The translations under genes were made by a program, and so were the position numbers. A model generated the notes under the pieces. It was not told where the DNA came from. It searched no databases and saw nothing but the letters and a program-made list of their open reading frames with translations. Positions 42,736-51,167 of a DNA stretch of 64,000 nucleotides are shown in pieces; the first letter of the stretch is position 1, and each line of letters starts with the position of its first letter. Origin of the DNA: an uncultured Bacteriovorax sp. (GTDB lineage: Bacteria > Bdellovibrionota > Bacteriovoracia > Bacteriovoracales > Bacteriovoracaceae). The DNA lies in NCBI GenBank assembly GCA_946481315.1, contig CAMLMH010000006.1, forward strand, positions 124,001 through 188,000. The letters run 5' to 3'.

Positions 42736-45700
42736 ATGAAAAAACAAATGAAATGGCTTTTGAGCTTTTATTCACTCATTGTGGCATTGGGGTTGTTATT
42801 TGCAGCCTCTACCCAGGCCGGAGAATCTTTTATTCCTTTGAAAAAAGGTTTAAGAATGGCCAGTGATGATCTGGTTTTTGAAGGGCAGGTGCTTTCAGCA
42901 CGTGAAGCTCAATCGCTTGAAGCCAACCGAAAAATTGATTTGTCTTCACTTAATCCCAAAGAAAATGACCTATGGTCAGGACACTTGAAGGATCATACGA
43001 ATGATGCTGAAAGTATCGCTATTACTGAAGGCGATGTCTTGTCCTATGAAGGCTCAATTGATTCACATAGTGGCTTATTTCGATTTAATGCTATTCCTGT
43101 CAATGGTAATAAGATTTTTACCATTCATATGGATAAAACATTACATACAATGCTGTTGCGAAAGAATCTTCTGCGCAGACTTGGATATAAAATTCCGGCC
43201 ATGAAGTTTGTTCGTGAACTGTCGATACAGTTTAATTCTCCGGTTGAAATGGATGTTTTTTTAAAACGGGAAATTCCGGAAGCCACCCTGGGGGCCGCTG
43301 ATCGCTGGGCAACAGTGACTTCAGTTAATAAGGATCTGCTAACAGTTGTTCTGAGGGACGTTGCTGTCACAGAGCCAAACGAATACGATTTCTACAATGT
43401 TGCAATGGGGATTCCAACCCAGACCATTAACAGCCGTACATTGCGTTCATTAATCATTCCTTACTCAATTGCAGATTTGCCGGAATCGGTAAACAAGTTC
43501 TCCTGGGTAAATGGTAAAGTTGATAACCAGTCAGCTATTTTAACTCATTTCACCGCTAATGATTTCACGACTTCGATTGATGATGCAGTCTGGATGTTAC
43601 GTAAACTTAATCAACTTACCCGTGATGATTTTAAGGCCATAGTCAAAGAAGCCCATTTTCCGTCAGAAATTGTTCCGCTTATTACAGAAAAAATTATTGC
43701 CCGTCGCAATTCTTTAAACCGTGTATTTGGTCAAAAGGTAGCCGATATTCCTTTCAACTCTAAAATCACTGTAGGATCGGCAGTCATTGAAGGAAAACTG
43801 GTCCAGAAAGAATTTCCAGGGTATGCTTCCCGCTTTGCCTATGGAGATGCCGAATCCCCCTTAGAAGAACTGCGTTTTTTCCTCTATTCAAAAATCCAGA
43901 GTAATGTTCTGGATAATACCATTTTAAAATTTAATGAGAAACTGACAGCATTTAATCTGGGTGAATCTCGTCTCAAATATTTCCAGAAACAATTTAAAGA
44001 AGGGCTGGAGCATTTTATTCAGACCGGAGAACTCTTGCCTATTGGTGTGGGGGCCTGGTATGCTCCGGTAGTTAACGCCGATCTAATTTTTTCCCGTGAT
44101 ATTGTTCTCGGAAATTATCTGGGTACTGATAATTTGGTTCAGCTGGCAGACACTTTCGGTGCAAGTGCTGATCTGGGACTTTTCGTAGGGATCGAAGGAA
44201 TTGGAAATGACTTATCGTCCAGTGTAAAAGTTAGCACATCACTTGTTCGTTCATACACTCATTTAAAACCGGTTAAGAGTTTAAAGGCAAGTTTAAAAGA
44301 GCCATACAAGAATATGTTTGTTGGCCTACTGAAGCGTTCACTGAAAGAAAAGTTCTTCTCTCTGGCCGAACTTAAAAAGTCGAATCCTGCAGCAGAAGAA
44401 AGAACTAAACAGATCCAGGAACTTCTGAAAGAAATAGATAAGAATCTGGACGTAGGTGAATCACTTCTGATCACTGACCGTATAATGCCAACGGCTGCGG
44501 TGAAACTCAATTTTACTCAGGGATTGATCGGCGCTGGTATTGGGGTGAGCGGAGGAGCTCACATTATTAAGCGGATCCATCTTTACAAAAAGAATCCCAA
44601 AACTCTGCAAATTTATGATGATTCCGGCTTTGTCAAAAACCTGGACCTCAGCTTTCAGGTTAATAACTATATACCAGTATTAAAAATTCGCGGACAGCTG
44701 GATAAGGGACGTTATGGATTAAAATCTTATATGGTTAATCTGTCCGGAGATCCGGAAGAAAATCCGGAACTTTATACCAATGCTCTTGGTGTTTATAATG
44801 TTCTCAAAGATAAAAATTTTGAAATTCTGAACTCCCAGTCCACACCGGTTAGTGTAGATGCTCAGTACAAAGACCGCACGATAGGATTGTCTTTTCTCTT
44901 CTGGAGATTGAAATCCATAAAAGGTAAAACCTATTACGATCTTAAAGCTCGTGACGGCGTTAATGGGAAATACTTTAGCCTGAATAAAGACTATATGCAT
45001 GGATTTAATGTTGAAGCTTTTGCCAAGCAATTATTTAATTATTATCTCTCCACCAAGACTGAGCATTTCCAGGTAACGGAAGAAGCTGATAAACATCCGG
45101 GTGAAACATTCTTCGGTGGTTCATTTACTCAAAGTATTCGATATGAAGCTTCGCTCGATGAAAATAAAAAATTTGATCAAAAATTTATTTCCATATCTGA
45201 TGTCAAACAAGGCTGGTCTCTCAGTGAAAAAAGACTCAAGAAATTCATGAGTTCAGTCAATGAAAAATTCAATTATCCACTTTTCGAAACAGATAATATT
45301 GATTTTTCAAAACTTAGATTATACCGCATCGGTTATCACCTGAATGTCTATAATCCTGGTATTGCCCGCCTCGCACAGTTGGCTCAGACTGATATCATTC
45401 CTATCGAAAAACGCTATCGCGCAGAGGCGCAGTGTTTTAACGGCGATGAAAAGTTTTACTCCCGCGAGTGTGGCGATCTGGGGATGATCAGACACAAAAT
45501 CCGGCAGTGTCAAAAAGCAGTGGGCGATGAAGCCATTGCCGACTGTAATGTAGAACTTATTGAGCAGCTGATTAATGATCTGGAGTTTAAAGATTTCCAG
45601 AATCTTATTGGTGAAAACAATCTTTACGTGTACGGATCAATTGATGGGTTCCGTGAAAAATCTGAAATTTTGAACGACACCATTTATTCTAACTCAATTG

Positions 45701-45807
45701 GTAAAATAGGCAGCAAACAATGGGATGGTCCATTGGATGTCGTTAAAGATCTTCTGGGACTTTCTGGTGGAGAATTCAGCGGAAGCTGGATTCGCGAAGG
45801 ACTGTAG
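42736..45807 (+). CDS. Large exported protein of unknown function, partner of S8 protease
   Basis: A 1023-residue protein with a signal peptide (about 1-28, TQA). No known domain is recognised. The chain is long, mixed alpha/beta with repeated beta-rich stretches (GVGAWYAPVVNADLIFSRDIVLG, TAAVKLNFTQGLIGAGIGVSGGAHI). A C-terminal four-cysteine segment, CFNGDEKFYSREC ... CQKAVGDEAIADC (about 900-940), resembles the Cys pairs of the giant protein at 32077. The S8 protease gene starts 9 nt after its stop, so the two products are made together; substrate, inhibitor or secretion partner are possible roles (inference). Confidence 0.65.
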   Translation: MKKQMKWLLSFYSLIVALGLLFAASTQAGESFIPLKKGLRMASDDLVFEGQVLSAREAQSLEANRKIDLSSLNPKENDLWSGHLKDHTNDAESIAITEGDVLSYEGSIDSHSGLFRFNAIPVNGNKIFTIHMDKTLHTMLLRKNLLRRLGYKIPAMKFVRELSIQFNSPVEMDVFLKREIPEATLGAADRWATVTSVNKDLLTVVLRDVAVTEPNEYDFYNVAMGIPTQTINSRTLRSLIIPYSIADLPESVNKFSWVNGKVDNQSAILTHFTANDFTTSIDDAVWMLRKLNQLTRDDFKAIVKEAHFPSEIVPLITEKIIARRNSLNRVFGQKVADIPFNSKITVGSAVIEGKLVQKEFPGYASRFAYGDAESPLEELRFFLYSKIQSNVLDNTILKFNEKLTAFNLGESRLKYFQKQFKEGLEHFIQTGELLPIGVGAWYAPVVNADLIFSRDIVLGNYLGTDNLVQLADTFGASADLGLFVGIEGIGNDLSSSVKVSTSLVRSYTHLKPVKSLKASLKEPYKNMFVGLLKRSLKEKFFSLAELKKSNPAAEERTKQIQELLKEIDKNLDVGESLLITDRIMPTAAVKLNFTQGLIGAGIGVSGGAHIIKRIHLYKKNPKTLQIYDDSGFVKNLDLSFQVNNYIPVLKIRGQLDKGRYGLKSYMVNLSGDPEENPELYTNALGVYNVLKDKNFEILNSQSTPVSVDAQYKDRTIGLSFLFWRLKSIKGKTYYDLKARDGVNGKYFSLNKDYMHGFNVEAFAKQLFNYYLSTKTEHFQVTEEADKHPGETFFGGSFTQSIRYEASLDENKKFDQKFISISDVKQGWSLSEKRLKKFMSSVNEKFNYPLFETDNIDFSKLRLYRIGYHLNVYNPGIARLAQLAQTDIIPIEKRYRAEAQCFNGDEKFYSRECGDLGMIRHKIRQCQKAVGDEAIADCNVELIEQLINDLEFKDFQNLIGENNLYVYGSIDGFREKSEILNDTIYSNSIGKIGSKQWDGPLDVVKDLLGLSGGEFSGSWIREGL

Positions 45808-45816
45808 GTGGACGAT

Positions 45817-48699
45817 ATGAAAAAACAAATCTTTTACGCAACATTAATCGCCACTCAAACATTGCTTACCGGAGCAGAAGCTCAGTCTATTGATCCATTA
45901 TTTAACAAACAATGGGCAATGGAGAATAAGGGACAAGTCATTCTTAAGAACATTACTGATCTCGAGCGCGCTCAGGTTAAAGGTGTAACAGGAATGGATA
46001 TCCAATGGGTCGATACCAAAAATATCGAGTCGACCAAAAAAGAACTGATCGTTGCTGTTTTAGACACAGGACTCGATTTGGAGCATCCGGATCTGAAAGG
46101 CCGCGTCTGGTACAATGAAAAACTTTGCGCCGGGGCAACGAACGCGAACAACCGTCCTTGTCATGGTTACAACTACCTGGATAACAATACTCTTCTGACC
46201 GATGAAGTCGGACACGGAACACATGTAGCGGGAATCATCGCCGCTAATCGTAACTCAATAGGCATCGCTGGTGCAGCCGATCCACGGGTCAAGATTATGC
46301 CGCTGAAAGTTTTGAATGATCAGGTTAGTGGTTTCGTTTACAACAATAAAGTTATTACGGACATTATTGCTGATGCCATGATTTTTGCCGTAAAGAACGG
46401 TGCTGAAGTCATCAACTTAAGTTTGGGGTGGCCTAAACTTGTCGACTTACCCAAAGTACGTAAAGCCTTTGAAATGGCAGAAGAAAATAACGTCATAGTC
46501 ATCGCTGCCTCCGGAAATAACAATAAAGATCTTCCAACTTTTCCCTGCAGTTACGAAAATGTCGTCTGTGTAGGAGCGGTAGATAATCGAGGAGAGCTGA
46601 CAGATTTTACCAATCATGGATCAAAAGTAGACCTTGTGGCGCCGGGAGAATCAATCGTCAGTACCTTTCCGCAAAAACTTGAGTCCCGTGTTCTCAGAAT
46701 AAAAAATTATGAAACAAAGAGAGGATCAAGCCAGGCTGCTCCTTATGTTGCTGCTGCCGTCGCAAATCTGAAGCTTCTTTATCCGGGATTAACTAATGAC
46801 CAGGTAAGAAATTACCTCTTCCGCAGTACCCGTCCTTTAAACAATAATCAAACACGTTTTACCAAGTACGGTATGCTGGACATGAAAGCATTACTTTCAC
46901 TGGCCGGTAAAAAAGAAGAAGCTGCTTTTGTAAATCCGTTGATCAAAAGTGTGACAGAAATTAAATACAAAGCTGCTGATCAAAGATTCACTTTTCCGTT
47001 AACACTTAAAAATTTAAGCAGTGTTGATTACAGTGGAATTGTCTGCTTAAAAAATAAATCACAGGCTCTGCAACTCGATCAGGACTGTTTTAACATTGAA
47101 TCACTTCCAGCAAATCAGCTGCTAACAATTCAGGTACAGGGAACATTGACAGACTTACGGCTGGACTCCCACATATTAATGGATCTGCAGATAGATGAGA
47201 GATTGTATCAGACCAGCCTTGTATTTAGCCGGGATTTAAACAATGATTCCTCAATAATCACTTATCCGGTCACCGGTGGCAATTTCGATGATATGGGGTT
47301 AATTAGTGGTGACCGAAAACTATCCCGTATGGCCCGTGTTTTTGATAAGCACCGCCGACTTGATTATCCCGAATATTTTTATCTGGAGAAATTAAAACAA
47401 AACAACAAGGACAGCACAGTTGTTTCTCTTCTGACCAAAGAAAAGAATGCTTTCGTAGTGAAAGAAATCAGATTGCCGAAAGTTAATCGTGTTCTTTCTA
47501 TTCACCGTCAGGATATTAATCTCGACGGGAGGTTAGATTATTTTATCTACACACTTTCAAATAAGGTGAGCGAAAAAGAACAAAATCTCACCTTTTTTCT
47601 GCGTGATGAAAATCTAAACCCCCTCTTTCAGAATGCTTCAACCTGGAACTTTCCGCTCTCAACTTTTGAAGGCCTTCCTATCGACGGAGCTCAGGAAAAA
47701 TTTGAATGGGTGAAAATTAAAGCAAAAGGTTTTGGGGATATACTCGTACCTTCCATCTATCGCAATTACCTGATGCCAGAAGCGGATAACTCTAAAATTA
47801 TCAGTCAGCGGGTGATCGGCGGGGCTCCTCACCAATTCTTTCTCAATCCGGTTTTTGATGGCGAAAAAGTTACGGTAGAGCTAAGAGTTCTCGATAGCGT
47901 GAAGATGATGTCAGCGCTTAGAAAAGAACTGGGCATTTTAGGAACATTTGATGCCAAAACAGCTTATCTCTTAAAACCATTTCCACAAACCGATAGTGAA
48001 AGTCGTGAAGGTATCATTCGTTCACTGATCATGGTCGAAGAAGATGGAATCCCTTCTTTTTACGAAGCCAAATTTCAAAATGAAGGTGATAATTTAGCCT
48101 CAATCAGAGCACTTGATTCGCAAAAAGCAATTGATCAGTCTTTGATTTATCCCATCTATGATTTGCAGACAGGGAAGATCACCACTGAATCTATCTTTAC
48201 GTCGCTTTTAAATCGGGCCAGTGCTGAATTTATCGTAAAATCGGAGACGAGTGTAGAGTCTCTGCTTGTGATGAAAGAGTCCTGGGAAAACCCGATTATC
48301 GGTCTTCTGGGAACTTTTGAGCAAAATGGAGAGAAATCATTCTTGATTGAAAGCCGATCAAGCTTGTCCCTTTTAAAAAATGACGGCAAATTAAGCTCGC
48401 TTCCGATCTACCGGGATTCCAGTTTTCCCGGTCAATCGTTTTCCGAGACACTTATTCCGATGATGGCCCGAGGTCGTCCCGGCGTCTATATTAACTCAAC
48501 TCTTATTTATGGCGAACGTATTTACAGCATGATAGCCGGCGAAAATGGACTCGTGAGACCGTTGGGGCTTTCAGTATCCATTCCCCAGGGATGTGTTCCG
48601 TTAAATCCGGAAACTTTCGAGGGAAAAACGGACTCGAATTACCTCTTCTTGTGCGCCGACCCACAAAAGAACGTTAAGCTTTTAGTCCTTCCTCTCTAG
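45817..48699 (+). CDS. Secreted subtilisin-like (S8) serine protease with long C-terminal region
   Basis: A 960-residue protein starting at ATG 45817 behind AGGTGG. Signal peptide 1-23 (AEA). S8 catalytic residues: Asp83 (AVLDTGLD), His133 (GHGTHVAG), Asn of the oxyanion hole in AASGNN, and Ser305 (GSSQAAPYVA). The usual GTSMAAPHVAG is thus GSSQAAPYVAA, unusual but with Ser kept. The protease domain ends near residue 380. About 580 further residues hold a beta-sandwich-like part and a region with HRQDINLDGRLDYFIYTL, an FG-GAP/EF-loop-like calcium site. There is no obvious propeptide between signal and domain. It may degrade outside proteins, as expected of a predator or scavenger. Confidence 0.88.
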   Translation: MKKQIFYATLIATQTLLTGAEAQSIDPLFNKQWAMENKGQVILKNITDLERAQVKGVTGMDIQWVDTKNIESTKKELIVAVLDTGLDLEHPDLKGRVWYNEKLCAGATNANNRPCHGYNYLDNNTLLTDEVGHGTHVAGIIAANRNSIGIAGAADPRVKIMPLKVLNDQVSGFVYNNKVITDIIADAMIFAVKNGAEVINLSLGWPKLVDLPKVRKAFEMAEENNVIVIAASGNNNKDLPTFPCSYENVVCVGAVDNRGELTDFTNHGSKVDLVAPGESIVSTFPQKLESRVLRIKNYETKRGSSQAAPYVAAAVANLKLLYPGLTNDQVRNYLFRSTRPLNNNQTRFTKYGMLDMKALLSLAGKKEEAAFVNPLIKSVTEIKYKAADQRFTFPLTLKNLSSVDYSGIVCLKNKSQALQLDQDCFNIESLPANQLLTIQVQGTLTDLRLDSHILMDLQIDERLYQTSLVFSRDLNNDSSIITYPVTGGNFDDMGLISGDRKLSRMARVFDKHRRLDYPEYFYLEKLKQNNKDSTVVSLLTKEKNAFVVKEIRLPKVNRVLSIHRQDINLDGRLDYFIYTLSNKVSEKEQNLTFFLRDENLNPLFQNASTWNFPLSTFEGLPIDGAQEKFEWVKIKAKGFGDILVPSIYRNYLMPEADNSKIISQRVIGGAPHQFFLNPVFDGEKVTVELRVLDSVKMMSALRKELGILGTFDAKTAYLLKPFPQTDSESREGIIRSLIMVEEDGIPSFYEAKFQNEGDNLASIRALDSQKAIDQSLIYPIYDLQTGKITTESIFTSLLNRASAEFIVKSETSVESLLVMKESWENPIIGLLGTFEQNGEKSFLIESRSSLSLLKNDGKLSSLPIYRDSSFPGQSFSETLIPMMARGRPGVYINSTLIYGERIYSMIAGENGLVRPLGLSVSIPQGCVPLNPETFEGKTDSNYLFLCADPQKNVKLLVLPL

Positions 48700-48742
48700 G
48701 GTATTTAGTGTTACATTCCTCCCTGTTCTAAAAGACATACTC

Positions 48743-48767
48743 GTCCTGTCCCATGGGGGGGCAGGAC
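48743..48767 (+). promoter_or_regulatory. GC-rich hairpin in the leader of the S6-S18 gene
   Basis: GTCCTG (48743-48748) pairs with CAGGAC (48762-48767), with CCC and a run of seven G facing each other inside. CTAATTTTTATT follows. It lies 27 nt before the start codon. It may be the terminator of the protease gene, or a leader bound by S6:S18, which in other bacteria autoregulate through a hairpin in their own mRNA. Confidence 0.5.
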
Positions 48768-48794
48768 CTAATTTTTATTAGTCCAGGGGGATTT

Positions 48795-49442
48795 ATGATT
48801 TATGAATTGTCAGTAGTGACAAAGCCGGAGCTTGGCGCAGAAGCTCATGCACAGATCGCTGAGATCGTGAAAGACACATTAAAAGGTTTCGAAGGAGAAC
48901 TTTTAATTGCCGACGATTGGGGCCGCCTATCACTTGCTCAACCTTACTCTAACGGAGCTAAGCACGGGCACTTCCATTACTTCATGTACCAGTCAAACAC
49001 ACAAGCTAACACTGAATTAGCTCGTCGTTTTGGTATCAATGAAGGTGTACTTCGTTCAATGATTTTCAATCTTGGCGATGAAGCAGAAAAAGAAACTCTT
49101 GTAAAAAACTTCAAGACTCCACTTTCTAAACAATACCGTGGATCAGTTCTTGATAACAACAAGAACGAAGACGATGAAGAAGGCGGATTCGAAGATATGG
49201 AAGATGATCGTCGTAAATTCGCGAAGAGAAAGTCTTGCTGGTTCACAGCTAAGAAAATCAAAGCAGACTGGAAAGATCCTCAAACTTGGAACTGGCTAGT
49301 TTCTGAGTTCGGAAAAATTTCTCCGGCCCGCGTTTCTGGTATCTCTAAAAAGCACCAAAGATTTGCGAACGCTGCGATCAAGCACGCTCGTAACCTGGGG
49401 ATCGCTAGCTACCTGTCAAACAGAACAGCTGACAGAGCGTAA
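48795..49442 (+). CDS. rpsF-rpsR: Fused ribosomal proteins S6 and S18
   Basis: A 215-residue single ORF. ATG 48795 has AGGGGG 5 nt upstream. Residues 1-109 are S6: MIYELSVVTKPELG, ADDWGRLSLAQPY, HFHYFMYQ, NEGVLRSMIFNLGD. Residues 110-138 are a hydrophilic, strongly acidic linker (NEDDEEGGFEDMEDD). Residues 139-215 are S18: RRKFAKRKSCWFTAKKI, WKDPQTWNWLVSEFGKISPARVSGISKKHQR and AIKHARNLGIASY. No stop or frameshift separates them and there is no ssb gene between, unlike the usual rpsF-(ssb)-rpsR order. S6 and S18 are neighbours on the 30S platform and bind as a pair, so a fused form is structurally plausible. It heads the operon with DUF2232, rplI and dnaB. Confidence 0.93.
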   Translation: MIYELSVVTKPELGAEAHAQIAEIVKDTLKGFEGELLIADDWGRLSLAQPYSNGAKHGHFHYFMYQSNTQANTELARRFGINEGVLRSMIFNLGDEAEKETLVKNFKTPLSKQYRGSVLDNNKNEDDEEGGFEDMEDDRRKFAKRKSCWFTAKKIKADWKDPQTWNWLVSEFGKISPARVSGISKKHQRFANAAIKHARNLGIASYLSNRTADRA

Positions 49443-49456
49443 GGATTTTTTAAGTC

Positions 49457-50464
49457 ATGACTAAAGTTGAACAAAAAATGTCTCGATTTGACCAGAATGC
49501 AACGGCCGGAAAGCTGTTGTTTCTTGCTGTCATTTCGGTGGCACTTAGTTCATTTGGACCATTGGCCTTGTTTGCACCTGTTCCGTTGACAGTGGCCTTT
49601 TTGCTTTATGGACGCTTATTAACGTTCATGATTGGAATTGGCTGTACAGCATTGTTGTGGGGTCTTTCATTAAGTGTTCCGAATTTTCCGAGCGCTTTTG
49701 GTGGATTCTATCTCGTGGCTTTTCTCTACGCCGTGATGGTGGCGGAAATAATCTTCCGCAATGTCAATCCGGTGAGAGGCTTAACATTTGGTGGTTTGTT
49801 GTTAGTTCTTTTAGCAGGAGCTTCAATTATCGCTTTTGATAAGATCAGTCCGGTGACGTTGAAGGACGAAATCCTGAAACAGACGACAGTGTTTATGAAT
49901 GACCTGAAAAAACAACAGCAAAATACACCTGGCTTAACCGGTGAAGAAGCGATGGAGTTTGAAAATTTTGTAGAGCATCCGGAAAAACTGGCAGCTGAAA
50001 TTTACAGAACTCTTCCTTCGATTGTTTTTGTGTTCTCCTTTTTTGGATTATGGATCAGTCTTTTTGTGACTCTTCGTAATTCGATTATCTGGAGATATAA
50101 GGTTCATTATAAATTTAATTCAGCGGATCTCCTGCGTTTTCGCACTCCGGATTTTTTCGTCTGGCCGCTCATTGCTTCACTGGTGATGATTGTCGGTGCA
50201 GATTACGGATTGCCGGTAGGAACGGAAGCTATCGGGATGAACATCCTGTATTGTTTAGGGGTTTTTTACCTCTTCCAGGGCTTCGGTGTGTACAACGATT
50301 TCCTCAAATTCATCAGGATTGGCGGATTCGTAAAAGTGCTTTTTTTGGTTTTTACTTTGTTTATGGCCTACAAGTATTTAGCGCTTCTGGGTTTATTTGA
50401 TCTATGGTTTGATTTTAGAAAATATTTTACAAAAACAAAAAAAGACGAAGGAGACATATTATGA
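49457..50464 (+). CDS. DUF2232/YybS-like polytopic membrane protein
   Basis: A 335-residue inner-membrane protein with about eight hydrophobic helices; a cytoplasmic or periplasmic loop (about 125-180, rich in Lys/Gln/Glu) splits them. Its place between rpsR and rplI is where YybS/DUF2232 proteins occur in many bacteria, and the helix pattern agrees. The function of the family is unknown. It ends overlapping rplI by 4 nt (ATGA). The ribosome binding site before ATG 49457 is weak, so translation may be coupled to the S6-S18 gene, 14 nt upstream. Confidence 0.7.
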   Translation: MTKVEQKMSRFDQNATAGKLLFLAVISVALSSFGPLALFAPVPLTVAFLLYGRLLTFMIGIGCTALLWGLSLSVPNFPSAFGGFYLVAFLYAVMVAEIIFRNVNPVRGLTFGGLLLVLLAGASIIAFDKISPVTLKDEILKQTTVFMNDLKKQQQNTPGLTGEEAMEFENFVEHPEKLAAEIYRTLPSIVFVFSFFGLWISLFVTLRNSIIWRYKVHYKFNSADLLRFRTPDFFVWPLIASLVMIVGADYGLPVGTEAIGMNILYCLGVFYLFQGFGVYNDFLKFIRIGGFVKVLFLVFTLFMAYKYLALLGLFDLWFDFRKYFTKTKKDEGDIL

Positions 50465-51075
50465 AAGTTATCTTAACAGAAAGAGTACCTACTCTTGGAA
50501 ACATCGGCGAAATCGTCAACGTGTCTGCTGGACATGCCAGAAACTTCCTTGTTCCAAATGGACTAGCGATGGTTGCTGACGACTCAAACAAAAAACTTCT
50601 TGCAGCTCAACAAAAAAGCCTAAGCAAAAAAATTCAGGCTCAAAAAGATGCTGCTCTTGAACTTAAGAAAAAAGTTGAAGGCATCACAGTTGAACTTATT
50701 AAAAAAGTTGGAGCTTCTGGAAAACTTTTCGGAACTGTAACAACTGCAGAACTTTCTAAAGAACTAGAAAACCGCGGTCTGACAATCGAAAGAAGACTTA
50801 TCCATTTAGCTGCACCAATCAAAGGTCTTGGAACTTTTGATGTTAAAGCTAAAATTTTCCAGGACGTTGAAGCGACTTTTAAAGTTAAAGTTGTTATCGA
50901 TCCTAAACAAGCTGAAGAGCTGAAAAAAGCTCAGGAAGAAGCTCTAAAAGCTTCTGAAGCTCGTAAAGCTGCGGCTGCTCTGGCTAAAGAAAAAGGCGAA
51001 GAGACAACTCCGGCTCAGGAAATGACTGAAGAGCAAAGACTGAAAGCAGAAGTTGATAAACTTCTTCGTTCATAA
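50461..51075 (+). CDS. rplI: Ribosomal protein L9 with long C-terminal extension
   Basis: A 204-residue L9. The N-terminal domain has MKVILTERVPTLGNIGEIVNVSAGHARNFLVPNGLA, close to the family consensus. The connecting helix (about 45-78) and C-terminal domain (KKVGASGKLFGTVTTAEL, GLTIERRLIHL, IKGLGTFDVKAKI) follow. L9 normally ends near residue 150; here ~55 more residues form a charged Ala/Glu/Lys helix ending VDKLLRS. L9 binds 23S rRNA near the L1 stalk and helps frame maintenance. The extra tail's role is unknown. Codon use is that of a highly expressed gene. Confidence 0.95.
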   Translation: MKVILTERVPTLGNIGEIVNVSAGHARNFLVPNGLAMVADDSNKKLLAAQQKSLSKKIQAQKDAALELKKKVEGITVELIKKVGASGKLFGTVTTAELSKELENRGLTIERRLIHLAAPIKGLGTFDVKAKIFQDVEATFKVKVVIDPKQAEELKKAQEEALKASEARKAAAALAKEKGEETTPAQEMTEEQRLKAEVDKLLRS

Positions 51076-51122
51076 TTTCTCTATTAGTTTTCTCTAGTCT
51101 CACGACTTTTAAAAAACTTAAG

Positions 51123-51152
51123 AATGACCTCACTTTGTGGGGTCATTTTCTT
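51123..51152 (+). terminator. Weak hairpin between rplI and dnaB
   Basis: AATGACC (51123-51129) pairs with GGTCATT (51141-51147), with possible inner pairs, followed by TTCTTT. It may reduce read-through from the ribosomal genes into dnaB. Confidence 0.5.
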
Positions 51153-51167
51153 TGAGGTGATGAGCAA

